A stretch of 64,000 nucleotides of DNA from Agrilactobacillus yilanensis (GCF_003946725.1 NZ_RHOY01000001.1:186001-250000); one strand, 5' to 3'. Positions 1 to 9,415 are shown, counted from the stretch's first letter. A program made the numbers and translations. Notes: generated from the sequence alone by a model not told the origin.

Positions 1-359
1 CTGATTTGGGCGCACTGCCACTCCAAAGCAATTTTTTGCCCCTTATATAAAACGGCCACATCTGCTCGTCGCGCTTTATTTTGCGATGTAACTTCTAATT
101 TAGCGGCTATTTCTAATTGGGTTAACCCTTGCATCAATACTTGTTTGCCGAATTGATGCAATTGACTCTCTAAGTTTGCAAGGGGCTGTTTTTGTTGATG
201 ACTGAAAAACGGCCGCCCCGTTGTGCTGAATCGAATAACAAGTGCTTGGCCACAATCCGGACAGTTAAACGTGTCTTCAGTTTGTGTCATGAGTTGCTGT
301 GCTTGTTGTGGCGTTGTTAAGTAGATCAGTTGTCTATTTTGATCATAGGCATAGTTCAA
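1..359 (-). CDS. coiA: Competence protein CoiA, N-terminal part (cut by window edge)
   Basis: This is the first ~119 codons of a CoiA-like protein; the 3' end lies beyond base 1. A TTG start at 359 is chosen because AAGGGTG lies about 9 bases upstream. The N-terminal region holds a CxxC pair (CPDC, near residues 33-36) and a FSHQ-type motif. Near the window edge it reads RRADVAVLYKGQKIALEWQ, which matches the nuclease-like core of the CoiA family (conserved Asp, then ALE-Q). CoiA is a competence-induced protein needed for efficient transformation in streptococci; its biochemical role is less clear. It follows mecA and spx on the same strand, a common Lactobacillales arrangement, with a terminator separating it from mecA. 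Confidence 0.85.
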   Translation of the reverse strand, partial: MNYAYDQNRQLIYLTTPQQAQQLMTQTEDTFNCPDCGQALVIRFSTTGRPFFSHQQKQPLANLESQLHQFGKQVLMQGLTQLEIAAKLEVTSQNKARRADVAVLYKGQKIALEWQCAQI

Positions 360-412
360 TCTCGACACCCTTGAGTACAGTACGCAAAACAGTTGGCTTT
401 TTTTGAAAATAG

Positions 413-452
413 CACAAAAAAACTTGAAAGCTCAGCCTTCAAGTTTTTTTAT
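413..452 (-). terminator. Intrinsic terminator after mecA
   Basis: AACTTGAA pairs with TTCAAGTT around a short GC-containing loop, and the hairpin is flanked by T-runs on both strands. It lies just after the mecA stop and before the coiA start, so it probably ends the mecA transcript. Confidence 0.8.
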
Positions 453-464
453 AAATCAATTTTG

Positions 465-1193
465 TTATCCAAAATAATGTTTAATTTGTTCTAAAGCTGT
501 TTCAATCATCAATGTTTTGCCATATTCTGATAAAACTTCCGGTGTTACCCGTGTTCGACTGCCATATTCAAAAGCAATCGCCAAAGCATCCGCAAAAGAA
601 ATATCTTCCAAGTCATCTGTATAGACAACTAATTCTAAATAATACTTCTGCTTATATTGATAAAGATTGCTAACAGTATGATCTCCCAGCTGCAAAGCAT
701 CTGCTGCTGAAATAACATCTTCAAAATCATTAAATTCAAGTACAACTTCTTCACGATCAGGTCCTGAATCTGCTGTAAACCCTTTTAAAGCGGTATGCTT
801 TTTAGGTTTCACATTATCAAAATCTGTATCATGTACACCCTCATCATCGGATTGTCGTAATTGTTTTTTGATGAAATCAGAAACATCTTCCTGAACATCA
901 TCAAAATCACTTTCATCTAAGTTAAATGTGTCTGAATCATCACTATTACGATCTGGTGAACCTTTACTGATTAATAATTCTAAACCTTTTTTATTAGGCA
1001 TCACTTGAAACGTGACTGCATCATTAGAAGCAAATGAGTGATCCTTGTCAACTTCTTCTAAAATGCTGTAAAAGAAGCTTTCGATTTGCTTATGATTTCC
1101 TAATAAATCTAACACCGTAATGCCGCGTTCTTCTAAATCTTGATTGCCGAGGATCACACGGATAGTATTCTCATTTATACGTTCCATTTCCAT
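465..1193 (-). CDS. mecA: Adaptor protein MecA
   Basis: MecA family adaptor that delivers substrates to ClpC (ComK in Bacillus, other competence or stress proteins elsewhere). The N-terminus MEMERINENTIRV is typical of the family. An acidic low-complexity linker (residues ~80-130, rich in D, E and S) precedes the C-terminal ClpC-binding domain. The ATG at 1193 is preferred over an in-frame GTG 12 bases upstream, because GAGGTG ends 9 bases before the ATG and overlaps the GTG. About 242 residues, normal for the family. The neighbours spx (upstream) and coiA (downstream) fit a proteolysis and competence control region. Confidence 0.95.
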   Translation of the reverse strand: MEMERINENTIRVILGNQDLEERGITVLDLLGNHKQIESFFYSILEEVDKDHSFASNDAVTFQVMPNKKGLELLISKGSPDRNSDDSDTFNLDESDFDDVQEDVSDFIKKQLRQSDDEGVHDTDFDNVKPKKHTALKGFTADSGPDREEVVLEFNDFEDVISAADALQLGDHTVSNLYQYKQKYYLELVVYTDDLEDISFADALAIAFEYGSRTRVTPEVLSEYGKTLMIETALEQIKHYFG

Positions 1194-1205
1194 TTTAAAC
1201 CGCAC

Positions 1206-1523
1206 CTCGCTTCTAAAATACAGAAAACTTCAGGAAAATCCTTGTAATTGTAATCTTACACCATTCACATAAAAAAAGCGAATGACAATATTGTACATTA
1301 TTTATTTGTGCTCGTGCTAATTTCGCAGTAAACAAGGATTCTACTTTAGGGCCTTAGATTAGCACGCTTTACCTTTGATTGCAATACATAATCTGGGCAA
1401 ATAGGCTAAGATAAACAAACGCTTATCTTAGCCTATTTGGATAGCAATGGATATTGGCATAATGGTATCGGTAATTTTTTTATTTCATATAAAATAGCAA
1501 TCTCACCCCACCGAGGCATCTTA
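1206..1523. other. Intergenic region between spx and mecA with two inverted repeats
   Basis: No gene seen in 318 bases. One inverted repeat has a perfect 17-bp stem at 1398-1414 and 1423-1439 (AAATAGGCTAAGATAA against its complement, 8-base loop). It lacks a T-run, so it is not a classic terminator. A second has a 9-bp stem, CGTGCTAAT at 1313-1321 with ATTAGCACG at 1358-1366. Either may be part of the spx 3' region or the mecA leader. Confidence 0.55.
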
Positions 1524-1925
1524 TTAAATACCCGCTAAAAGTTGGGCGTACTGCAACTCCAAAGTACGAACTTCACGGGGTAAGAAACGTCTGATTTCAT
1601 CCTCGCTATACCCCACTTGCAGCCGTCGATCATCCGTAATAATAGGTCTGCCTAATAAACTAGGCCGTTCTTGAAGTAAATCGCAAAGTTCATTGATTGA
1701 GAGATCATCTAAGTCGATGTTTAGATCTTTATATGCCTGACAACGTTTGGAAACAATATCTTCCGTACCATTTTCAGTTAGTCTTAGAATCTTTTTAATC
1801 TCAGCTTGATTCAACGGGTCCGAAATAATGTTGCGTTCAGTGAATGGGATATTATGTTCTTTTAACCAAGCGCGTGCTTTACGACAAGAAGTGCAGCTTG
1901 GTGAAACGTACAATGTAACAGTCAT
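1524..1925 (-). CDS. spx: Transcriptional regulator Spx
   Basis: ArsC-fold Spx family protein of 133 residues, the usual length. The redox switch CTSC is at residues 11-14. The LGRPII motif and the conserved RRLQVGY segment near residue 100 are present. Spx binds the RNA polymerase alpha C-terminal domain and reprograms transcription under disulfide stress; its level is set by ClpXP. The start has a strong GGGGGAG ribosome site. The gene is monocistronic or co-transcribed with mecA across a 318-base gap. Confidence 0.95.
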   Translation of the reverse strand: MTVTLYVSPSCTSCRKARAWLKEHNIPFTERNIISDPLNQAEIKKILRLTENGTEDIVSKRCQAYKDLNIDLDDLSINELCDLLQERPSLLGRPIITDDRRLQVGYSEDEIRRFLPREVRTLELQYAQLLAGI

Positions 1926-1985
1926 TTTAAATCTCCCCCTTCGCGAACAAATAGAGCGTATTCGTTCATTGCTATTACACTTTGT

Positions 1986-2014
1986 ATTATAAGCAAAATT
2001 TTCGTCTGTGCGTA
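1986..2014 (-). promoter_or_regulatory. Probable spx promoter
   Basis: On the minus strand, a perfect TATAAT (1986-1991) lies 17 bases downstream of a weak -35, TACGCA (2009-2014). It sits 60 bases before the spx start. The -10 is convincing; the -35 is not. Confidence 0.5.
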
Positions 2015-2583
2015 CCAGTTTTTGAAAGATTTCTTAGTCAAAATTAATACGAGAAAAAGCTTGCTTTTTCAAAATCATTCGTTCCATCTCTTAAAATAAC
2101 GATAAAATTGTGAATTTGCCTCACTAATTCAAATTACCCTTGACTAATTTACAAGTTATTCTACAACTTTATATCCAATTTATCAACAATTTATATTTTA
2201 TATCGCATCAAAAATCAGTCATAAAAGTCGTATATTTGTGAATATACCCATTTATTAAAATATTTATTTATTTAAATTGATATTTATATTTAGTTTAACC
2301 TTAACATTCATCAATAATTGATTATTGTTCGATAACTTCCGTCTGAATAATTGTTCTACGTTGTTCCTTGAGCGCATTTATTCGAAATAATCTATAAAAA
2401 TCGAATAATAACACGGTTAATCCTTAATTTTATTCGTATATTAGTTTTTAAACCACTTAATTTTGCCGTTATTTGTAAATTTAAGGTATAAAAAAAAGAC
2501 AAAACAACTTATTTCGAAGCTCATACTTCAAAATATTATTATTTTGCCCTATAATAGCCACCAAATACTGAGTCTAATTTTAC
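2015..2583. other. AT-rich intergenic region
   Basis: More than 500 bases of very AT-rich sequence between spx and the MBL hydrolase gene. I see no ribosome-site-plus-start combination supporting a small gene. A weak hairpin (TTTGAAG/CTTCGAA, about 2518-2536) followed by T-rich sequence on the minus strand may terminate the hydrolase gene. Nothing else recognised. Confidence 0.5.
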
Positions 2584-3327
2584 CTATACCAGTTTGATCG
2601 ATCGCCCTTCTTGCGCGTAAGTGACAGGGATGCCATTTGTTTGCGCAGCAGCTTCTGCTTGCAAAGCATCCAAATCGCCATTTTGTGGCAAATGGGTCAG
2701 CAATAAACGCTGAACCTGCGCTGCTTGCGCCAAGTTCCCAGATTGTGTTGATGTCATATGCCACATTTGACCGGTTTTATCTGCAAAGAAATTCGTATCC
2801 GTCATTAATAAATCGCTCTCTCGAGCAAAATCAATTAGGCCGTCAAAATATGCTGTATCCGAAGTAAACGTAATGACACGTTGGGTACTTAATTCCTTAA
2901 TCCGCATCGCATAAGCGGGTACGGGATGAATTGTCGGTAGGAAGGTGATTTCAAATGGGCCTAAATTTAATGGCTGCGAAGGATCATAAACTTGGCCTTG
3001 CGTTACATTTGGCATCGTCAATGCTGCAAAACTTAGTGTTTCGCGGGTATGTCCATAAATTGGGAGTATTTCTTCTTTATGCGTCCCCGCTGCCAGCTGC
3101 CAGTAATATTGCAAAACACCCACATCCGCGGTATGGTCGTGGTGATAGTGGGACAAGATAACGGCATCCAGCTGTAGCGGATCTAAATATTTTTGTAGCG
3201 CCAATAAGACGCCGCTGCCGCAATCCAGTAATAAATTAAATCCTGTTTCACTTTGTAAAAGATAGCCGCTAGTGCCGTGGCCTTGGTAAGGGTAGCCGCC
3301 ATAATAACCTAGTACTGTTAATTTCAT
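2584..3327 (-). CDS. MBL-fold metal-dependent hydrolase
   Basis: Metallo-beta-lactamase-fold protein of 247 residues. The metal-binding motif HYHHDH (residues ~60-65) follows a strand ending in ILS, and further ligands are DCGSG near 36 and FTSD near 155. It resembles the YhfI/RNase Z-like branch of small cytoplasmic MBL hydrolases. The substrate cannot be told from sequence. No signal peptide. AAAGGAC precedes the ATG. It is divergent from the next gene with only 44 bases between starts, so the promoters must overlap or lie in coding sequence. Confidence 0.85.
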   Translation of the reverse strand: MKLTVLGYYGGYPYQGHGTSGYLLQSETGFNLLLDCGSGVLLALQKYLDPLQLDAVILSHYHHDHTADVGVLQYYWQLAAGTHKEEILPIYGHTRETLSFAALTMPNVTQGQVYDPSQPLNLGPFEITFLPTIHPVPAYAMRIKELSTQRVITFTSDTAYFDGLIDFARESDLLMTDTNFFADKTGQMWHMTSTQSGNLAQAAQVQRLLLTHLPQNGDLDALQAEAAAQTNGIPVTYAQEGRSIKLV

Positions 3328-3371
3328 AAACTTGTCCTTTCAAAAATTACAAATTTAATGGAGGTTTTACT

Positions 3372-3866
3372 ATGAGAAATGTTTATTTAACAACCGGCAG
3401 TTTTTCTGTTTTAAATCATATTGTTCAGCAGCATCCCGAACGCCAGTTATATTTACTAAGTCCTTGGGAAACTAAAGAACCCGACTGTCAGCTCTTAGAA
3501 ATGACTAACGAAGCTTCTGTTTTTACGGCCCCCATCAGTTACCGTGTGCGTTATACAAGCCTCGATGTAACCCCGTTAAAACTAAATAACTTTATCTTTT
3601 TTACCTTTAATGATGATGAAGACCATCATCTATGGCAACAACTGCTGCAATTCACCCAAGCTACTGAAGCGCCAAATCATCACAGTGTTTTGGCAATTAA
3701 AGATAGTCTTCGCTGGCAATATTTACTTTACACCAGTTGGATGAATCCCCATGATTGGGAGGCTTGGCAGGCAAGTCCCGCCTTTCAAACAATCAATCAG
3801 CTTAAAGCCCGCAGTGTTGCGGATTGGCGTTATTCAGAATCTTGTTTTGCTTTGACGCAAGTTTAA
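3372..3866 (+). CDS. Putative antibiotic-biosynthesis-monooxygenase-like (ABM fold) protein
   Basis: 164 residues, preceded by GGAGG. The C-terminal half (VLAIKDSLRWQYLLYTSW, then a DWEAWQASPAF segment) has the pattern of a ferredoxin-like ABM domain, in which aromatic and W/F residues line a small pocket. Such proteins include heme-degrading IsdG types and quinol monooxygenases, but no heme ligand can be confirmed here. The N-terminal half is unassigned. The stop overlaps the stop of the convergent downstream gene by 4 bases. Function uncertain. Confidence 0.55.
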   Translation: MRNVYLTTGSFSVLNHIVQQHPERQLYLLSPWETKEPDCQLLEMTNEASVFTAPISYRVRYTSLDVTPLKLNNFIFFTFNDDEDHHLWQQLLQFTQATEAPNHHSVLAIKDSLRWQYLLYTSWMNPHDWEAWQASPAFQTINQLKARSVADWRYSESCFALTQV

Positions 3867-4714
3867 TTTTGATCGTAATCATCGTCGTCATCTTCATCGT
3901 CATCAGACAGGCCCTGGTGCATCTGTTTGGCATATTGGTCCATCCGTTGTGCAAAATCTTGTTTTAAATTTAAATAAAAAACGAAGATGCTCATTTGTCG
4001 ATAAGGTATTAGCCATAAAAAAGTCACTGGATAAAAAATGTACAAAATAATAAATGACAGCTGTAGTTTTAATAAGTCAAACCAGTGTCCCCGCATCAAA
4101 AAGAGCGTTGATACTAAAATATGGGCACTAGGGTTTTGGGCATTTTCAAAAACTAAATAAGCCGCTAATTGGAAAAAGCCGTGGACAAATAGCAAGATCA
4201 AAAAATAAAGTAAGATCAAAGTTAACAGCAAGACCCAAGTTCCTGTGGATAAGTTCATAATAATCTTAGCTAACTTATTCACGAGTTCCGTACTGTAACT
4301 GCCAAAAACTAAATTTAAGAGCGTCGTCCACGAAGCCCGGCCGATAAAAGGAATAAACACTAATAATGAGGCTAAGGTCACAAAAATTGTTTTAATAAAA
4401 TTCAAAACAACAAATCGCTTGTAATAAAGCGGTGAAAAGGCGACAAATAGCATCGAGAATCTAAAAGGCTGCTTGCCAAAAACACTCAGCGGATAGTAGA
4501 ACTGCCCATATTGAAAAGCAAATAGCACAAAATAATTCAACAGCATTAAAATTAAGAAATAAATGAATGATGTATTGCTCAGCGCTCCGCCAACCATCAT
4601 ACTCACAATTTGTGTTAATAGATAACTTGTAATCAGCAACCAAATTGGCTGCACCCATCGTCCGCTCAGTGCTGCTCGAGCGGCTTTTTTGATGTCTCTA
4701 ATCGAAATCGCCAT
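3863..4714 (-). CDS. DUF975 family integral membrane protein
   Basis: 283 residues with about five or six hydrophobic segments. The N-terminal IRDIKKAARAALSGRW motif is the hallmark of DUF975. The C-terminus is an acidic tail of consecutive D/E residues. The ATG at 4714 is chosen because AAAGGGG ends 5 bases upstream; an upstream in-frame extension would run into the permease gene. It starts 14 bases after the stop of the ABC permease, so it is probably co-transcribed with that transporter. Function unknown; DUF975 members are often near stress or bacteriocin-resistance genes. Confidence 0.8.
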   Translation of the reverse strand: MAISIRDIKKAARAALSGRWVQPIWLLITSYLLTQIVSMMVGGALSNTSFIYFLILMLLNYFVLFAFQYGQFYYPLSVFGKQPFRFSMLFVAFSPLYYKRFVVLNFIKTIFVTLASLLVFIPFIGRASWTTLLNLVFGSYSTELVNKLAKIIMNLSTGTWVLLLTLILLYFLILLFVHGFFQLAAYLVFENAQNPSAHILVSTLFLMRGHWFDLLKLQLSFIILYIFYPVTFLWLIPYRQMSIFVFYLNLKQDFAQRMDQYAKQMHQGLSDDDEDDDDDYDQN

Positions 4715-4728
4715 AAAAACCCCTTTTT

Positions 4729-6759
4729 CTAAATATGAATTGTCCGTATATAAAACGCCGTTGTTAATAAGTAAAGCATGGCGTAAATCAGCGTGAATAC
4801 CCCCGTGATTAAATAGAGCAGATGTAAACTCGGCCGATTGACAAAGATACCTAAAACACCAGCCACCATTAACGATTGGCAAAAACCTAAGACTAACGGT
4901 AACAAATAAATAAAACCCTGTGTATAAATAATATCACGCTTTAAGCGTTTTGGCCCGACACCAATTTTTAATAACGTCTGATAGTCTTTTTCTAGCTCTT
5001 GCGCCACTGTCAGCCGCTTTAGCATCAATAACTCACCAATTGCAATCACAAATACTAAACTCACAAAAACACCGGTAAACATCATCAGGCCAATTGCCGT
5101 ACGCATATCCCGCTGTTGATCTTGCCGCAAATAAACTTGATTGTGGAAAAAAATACTCGGATTTTTTTTACTGGTGCCTTTGCCATATTTCATTAAATAG
5201 CTATCCGTCATGTGATAATACTGCACTTGATCCAAAGCCGCAATTTGATCCGCAGCTTTACTGGATAAATTTTTAGGCAATATAAACCCATAATAAGTTT
5301 CTCGGATACCTTCTGATAGTTTAGCATAGTCGCTCGGATTCACAACAACCGCCATATCAAAAGATAATGCTTGGCCTAATGGAAAATGATTTGATAATTT
5401 GACAATATTAAAATTCAAATCCGCATATTCTCCAATTTTAACCCGGGGCCGCTTGCCAGTTTCTTGATACTGCCGATCATGAATAATACTTGTCACTGGT
5501 AAAATTAAAGCCGCATCATGATTTTTTAATTTCAATGTCTTAACGTGATGGTGCTTCGCAAAATAATTATAAGTTGTCGTGGTCAAAACAAGCCCTGGAT
5601 TGGCGACACTGACGTAATCATCCCCCAGCACCGTCTGCAAGTGATAGCTGATCGGAATGACTGTCCCATGCATTGGCGCCAATTCATAATAAGACACCCG
5701 CTCTTTGGCCAGCTGGTCGACGACGGCCGCGCGTTTTTTAGACGTTGTTAACACACTATATGGGGTATACCCATCTACACTGGCCATGCCGTAACGGGAT
5801 AATAACGTCCCAATCCCAATCATCGAAAAAGCGACGCCCATCAATAGACTCATGACGGCGAGTGAACGGTAATTTTGAATGAACCAAGATCGCAGTTCCG
5901 CCAAAGTAAACATGTGGGTATCTTTAAAATAAAAACGCTTATTCTGACCAATTAATTTAAAAATCAACGGCCAAACAATCCGGAAAAGGCCGTACATCCC
6001 AACCGTCCAAATACCTACAATTATCAAAAAAACCAATAGAAAACTAAAGCTTTCTGGTAAGTGCAATAACCAAGATAATTCATAAGTCAGCCGGAAGACA
6101 TGTTGGGTCATGACAACTGCAGCTACCATTAAACCGATCACCAAAACGCCTAAAAGATAAGCGCGGTTTTGGGGCACCGGACTATAACGGTTGCTGTCCT
6201 TTTTTTTCAATAATTTAATCAAGCTGTGCCGTTTAATCGTAATTAAGTTATTAAGGAAAATAATAATTTGTAAAATTGGAATTAAGGCCAATGTTAATAA
6301 TAGTGGCTTGGTCGCATAAAAAAAACCAATATTTAATTTAAAAACACTAATTTTTAACAGTATCATGGCTAATAATTTATAAAATAAAAGCCCTAATAAA
6401 ATACCGATACCAAATGCGATAAGTTCACTAATCAAAATCTCGAGTGAAATGGATAGGACAATTTTAGAAATCTTGCCCCCCATGAGCTGCAATAAACCGA
6501 TATCTTGATACCGCTGTTTCAATAACAGCCGATTCCAATAAATAGAAAAAACAATGAGTAAGACAGCTACGACAATACTAAAGAAAGTTAGCATTTGGTC
6601 TGCCGGTAAAACATCTTGATATAGCCGTATTAATTTATGATCGGCCGCCATCAGTGAAAAATCGAAGTAAACAAGCACAGCCAGCGCGGTGATCACAATA
6701 TGAATACTATGTAACAAGTAATTTTGTTTAATATTTTTAATCGCCAGATCGTAAAGCAT
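4729..6759 (-). CDS. BceB-like ABC transporter permease
   Basis: About 676 residues with the FtsX/BceB arrangement: one N-terminal membrane helix, a cluster of helices, a large extracellular domain (roughly residues 330-540) and C-terminal helices. This architecture is typical of peptide-antibiotic sensing and resistance transporters, where the permease passes the signal to a BceS-type kinase. The ATG at 6759 is chosen because GGTGGAGG lies 8 bases upstream; it overlaps the ATPase gene by 23 bases, indicating translational coupling. The divergent response regulator and kinase complete the module. The inducing peptide is unknown. Confidence 0.85.
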   Translation of the reverse strand: MLYDLAIKNIKQNYLLHSIHIVITALAVLVYFDFSLMAADHKLIRLYQDVLPADQMLTFFSIVVAVLLIVFSIYWNRLLLKQRYQDIGLLQLMGGKISKIVLSISLEILISELIAFGIGILLGLLFYKLLAMILLKISVFKLNIGFFYATKPLLLTLALIPILQIIIFLNNLITIKRHSLIKLLKKKDSNRYSPVPQNRAYLLGVLVIGLMVAAVVMTQHVFRLTYELSWLLHLPESFSFLLVFLIIVGIWTVGMYGLFRIVWPLIFKLIGQNKRFYFKDTHMFTLAELRSWFIQNYRSLAVMSLLMGVAFSMIGIGTLLSRYGMASVDGYTPYSVLTTSKKRAAVVDQLAKERVSYYELAPMHGTVIPISYHLQTVLGDDYVSVANPGLVLTTTTYNYFAKHHHVKTLKLKNHDAALILPVTSIIHDRQYQETGKRPRVKIGEYADLNFNIVKLSNHFPLGQALSFDMAVVVNPSDYAKLSEGIRETYYGFILPKNLSSKAADQIAALDQVQYYHMTDSYLMKYGKGTSKKNPSIFFHNQVYLRQDQQRDMRTAIGLMMFTGVFVSLVFVIAIGELLMLKRLTVAQELEKDYQTLLKIGVGPKRLKRDIIYTQGFIYLLPLVLGFCQSLMVAGVLGIFVNRPSLHLLYLITGVFTLIYAMLYLLTTAFYIRTIHI

Positions 6760-7513
6760 TTGTTTTGCCTCCACCGCCAATGGTTGCCTGCATATCAATG
6801 ATCCGATCAAAAAATTCTTGTCGGTCGCCTTGTCGGATAATTTCAGAGAAAATCTGTCCGTCTTTAATGAACAAAATTCGCTTGCAAAAACTTGCGGTAA
6901 ACGCATCGTGGGTGACCATAATAATCGTCATCTTTTCCTGGCCGTTAATCGTCTGTAAATATTGTAAAAACTCCGTGGCTGACTGGGAATCTAAACTGCC
7001 AGTGGGTTCGTCTGCAAAAAGTAATTGCGGTTTAACGATCAACGTCCGAGCCGAAGCCACCCGCTGCCGCTGCCCCACTGAAAGTTCACTGGGATAATAA
7101 TCCAACAACTCGCTTAAGCCCAGCACCGAAGCCACGTGGGTCAAAGCCCCTTGCAGCTGATCTACCGGCAAGCGATTAACCGCCAAAGGTAAAACAATAT
7201 TCTCCCGTACTTTTAAAGCGTCTAATAAATTAAAGTCTTGGAAAATAAAGCCAAGCTGACGCCGCCGAAATTCAGCTAACGCATGGCCCTTTAAATGGGT
7301 GATGTCCCGGCCATCCATCATAACCCGGCCACTTGTTGGGGTATCAATGGTGGATAATAAATTCAACAATGTACTTTTTCCAGCACCTGAAGGCCCCATA
7401 ATTCCTAAAAACTCACCTTGCTCAACGCTTAAAGATACGTTGGTTAAAGCCTTTTTTAAACTTAAATGATGCCCATAAATTTTCGTAAGTTGTTGCGCTT
7501 CTAAAATATGCAA
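6737..7513 (-). CDS. BceA-like ABC transporter ATP-binding protein
   Basis: About 258 residues. Walker A GPSGAGKST, Q-loop FIFQDF, Walker B LLFADEP and H-loop MVTHD are all present. The signature reads LSVGQRQR rather than the common LSGGQ, a small departure. The TTG at 7513 is chosen because AGGGGGG lies about 7 bases upstream and the protein then begins MHILEAQQLTK; an ATG at 7546 has a weaker ribosome site. It partners the permease encoded directly downstream and is probably controlled by the divergent two-component system. Confidence 0.85.
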   Translation of the reverse strand: MHILEAQQLTKIYGHHLSLKKALTNVSLSVEQGEFLGIMGPSGAGKSTLLNLLSTIDTPTSGRVMMDGRDITHLKGHALAEFRRRQLGFIFQDFNLLDALKVRENIVLPLAVNRLPVDQLQGALTHVASVLGLSELLDYYPSELSVGQRQRVASARTLIVKPQLLFADEPTGSLDSQSATEFLQYLQTINGQEKMTIIMVTHDAFTASFCKRILFIKDGQIFSEIIRQGDRQEFFDRIIDMQATIGGGGKTNALRSGD

Positions 7514-7598
7514 ACTATTTCCCCCCTGCTGCAATACTTTTATCATATCAAACCTGAATCCATCCCACAGGGCACCTTAGTCTTATTTTCTGAAATAC

Positions 7599-7627
7599 TT
7601 GTCAAAAACATAACTTATCGGTAATCT
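7599..7627 (+). promoter_or_regulatory. Candidate promoter of the bceRS-like operon
   Basis: TTGTCA (7599-7604, 5 of 6 to consensus), 17-base spacer, then TAATCT (7622-7627, weak). It sits 20 bases before the response regulator start, in the intergenic region shared with the divergent ABC transporter. Confidence 0.4.
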
Positions 7628-7646
7628 TATGCTAGAGGTGAAAATT

Positions 7647-8321
7647 ATGTTTAAAATTATGATCGTGGAAGATGATACGACCATTAGTCAACTCATCGCC
7701 GATAACTTGACGAAATGGCAGTTTCAAGCCATTCAAATCGATGACTTTAATGAAGTTTTGAATACTTTTGTGGCACAAAAACCTAATTTGGTCTTAATGG
7801 ATATTAATCTACCCGTTTATGACGGTTTTTATTGGAATCAAAAGATCCGTGAAGTTTCTAAAGTACCGATTATTTTTATTTCATCCCGCAATACAAATAT
7901 GGATATGGTGATGGCGATGAATATGGGCGGGGATGATTTCATCAGTAAGCCTTTTTCAATGGAAGTTTTAATCGCTAAAATTAATGCCCTCTTGCGGCGC
8001 ACTTATAATTATACAGAACAGACACAAGATGTGATCAAACATAAAGGTGTCATCTTAGATCTCCAAAGTGGCACTGCTGAAATTAATGATGAAACTGTTG
8101 ATTTATCTAAAAACGAATACCGTCTATTACAATATCTCATGCGGCGTCATGGCCAAATTATTAGCCGTGAAGAGCTTTTAAGAGACATGTGGGAAGATGA
8201 ACGCTTTGTGGATGATAATACACTGACCGTCAATATTAACCGTCTCCGCAAAAAAATTGAAGCCGCTGGTGTCCAAAATTATATCCAGACCAAAGTCGGC
8301 CAAGGCTATTTAATTCCCTGA
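7647..8321 (+). CDS. OmpR-family response regulator (BceR-like)
   Basis: 224 residues: receiver domain with acidic pocket ED-D at 8-10, phospho-acceptor Asp near 52 (VLMDINLP) and Lys in FISKPF, followed by a winged-helix DNA-binding domain (residues ~130-224, ending in the usual TKVGQGYLIP). The ATG at 7647 is used because AGAGGTG lies 6 bases upstream, rather than the ATG at 7629. It is followed after 8 bases by a BceS-like kinase and is divergent from the ABC transporter it probably activates. Confidence 0.9.
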   Translation: MFKIMIVEDDTTISQLIADNLTKWQFQAIQIDDFNEVLNTFVAQKPNLVLMDINLPVYDGFYWNQKIREVSKVPIIFISSRNTNMDMVMAMNMGGDDFISKPFSMEVLIAKINALLRRTYNYTEQTQDVIKHKGVILDLQSGTAEINDETVDLSKNEYRLLQYLMRRHGQIISREELLRDMWEDERFVDDNTLTVNINRLRKKIEAAGVQNYIQTKVGQGYLIP

Positions 8322-8329
8322 GGCAATCT

Positions 8330-9415
8330 ATGAAAATTAAAGCTTATTTATTGGATCACTTACCCCATACTATTTTTTGGATTTTAGGCTTACTGCTTTT
8401 AGATGTGGGTCTATGGCTATTGCCGGACTATCCGGTACCATTAGCCTATTTATTTTATTTAGACAGTATTTTAACGGTTCTATACATCATTTTTTTGATT
8501 GTTGTTTATTTTTACCGTTCCCGTTGGTATCAGGGCTTGACTATGCATCATGAACTAAAAGCTGAAGCTTTAGACGTCCCCATGGATTGTGCTCAAAATC
8601 ATACACAAGCTTTTATTCAGACCCATATCAATGAATTGCTAGACTATCACCATGATCAAGTGAATACACTCGTTCAACATCAGCAAGATCAACAGGCTTT
8701 CATTGAAAGTTGGGTTCATGATATTAAAGTTCCCCTTGCCGCTACTAAACTGCTGCTGGAAACAACCGCCACGACCTTAGAAAAGCCAACCCAGCAGCAA
8801 TTACTTGAAGAATGGGCCAAAATTAACCATTATGTGGATCAAATTTTATATTTCTCCCGCTTAGAGAATTTTTCAAATGATTACTTACTCCGGGAATATC
8901 AGCTTCGTAAATTAACCGTTCAAGTTGTCCAAGAAAATATGACTTACTTTTTTCAAAAACATATCCATTTTAATATTAGTGACACTGAGCTAACCGTCCT
9001 CACTGATGAAAAATGGTTGCAATATAGCATCAATCAACTTATTTCTAATGCACTCAAGTATACCCCTGAAAATGGCGAAATATCAATTATTTTGCGTCAG
9101 GACAATAGCGGTCGTTACTTAGATATTCAAGATAATGGCGTGGGTATTCCAGCAGCCGATTTACCACGAATTTTTGACAAAGGGTTCACCGGTACCAATG
9201 GTCGGCTGGCCAATCAGCATGCCACTGGTTTAGGGTTGTATTTGGCCAAGCAGCTATGTGAAAAGTTAGGCCATCATCTCAGCGTGCAATCTGAAGTCGG
9301 AGTTGGTACCACAATGACAATCCAATTTCCTTATCTTAATTACTATAATGAAGACTACAGTCATGAGCCTTTAAAGCCAACCTCACAAGCCCGTTTTGAA
9401 GCACCAAAATCTTAA
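8330..9415 (+). CDS. Intramembrane-sensing histidine kinase (BceS-like)
   Basis: 361 residues with two membrane helices (about 14-30 and 40-62) separated by only a few residues, so there is no extracellular sensor domain. The phospho-acceptor is His130 in ESWVHDIKVPLAA, followed by N box (NQLISNALKYTP), G1 (DNGVGIP) and G2 (GLGLYLAK). Such kinases read the state of a BceAB-type transporter, and the adjacent transporter genes fit this. A C-terminal extension of about 20 residues follows the ATPase domain. Co-transcribed with the upstream regulator. Confidence 0.9.
   Translation: MKIKAYLLDHLPHTIFWILGLLLLDVGLWLLPDYPVPLAYLFYLDSILTVLYIIFLIVVYFYRSRWYQGLTMHHELKAEALDVPMDCAQNHTQAFIQTHINELLDYHHDQVNTLVQHQQDQQAFIESWVHDIKVPLAATKLLLETTATTLEKPTQQQLLEEWAKINHYVDQILYFSRLENFSNDYLLREYQLRKLTVQVVQENMTYFFQKHIHFNISDTELTVLTDEKWLQYSINQLISNALKYTPENGEISIILRQDNSGRYLDIQDNGVGIPAADLPRIFDKGFTGTNGRLANQHATGLGLYLAKQLCEKLGHHLSVQSEVGVGTTMTIQFPYLNYYNEDYSHEPLKPTSQARFEAPKS

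Noticed and set aside
2549-2764. 71-residue minus-strand open frame overlapping the MBL hydrolase end
   Set aside because: It is an out-of-frame shadow of the hydrolase gene with no ribosome site.
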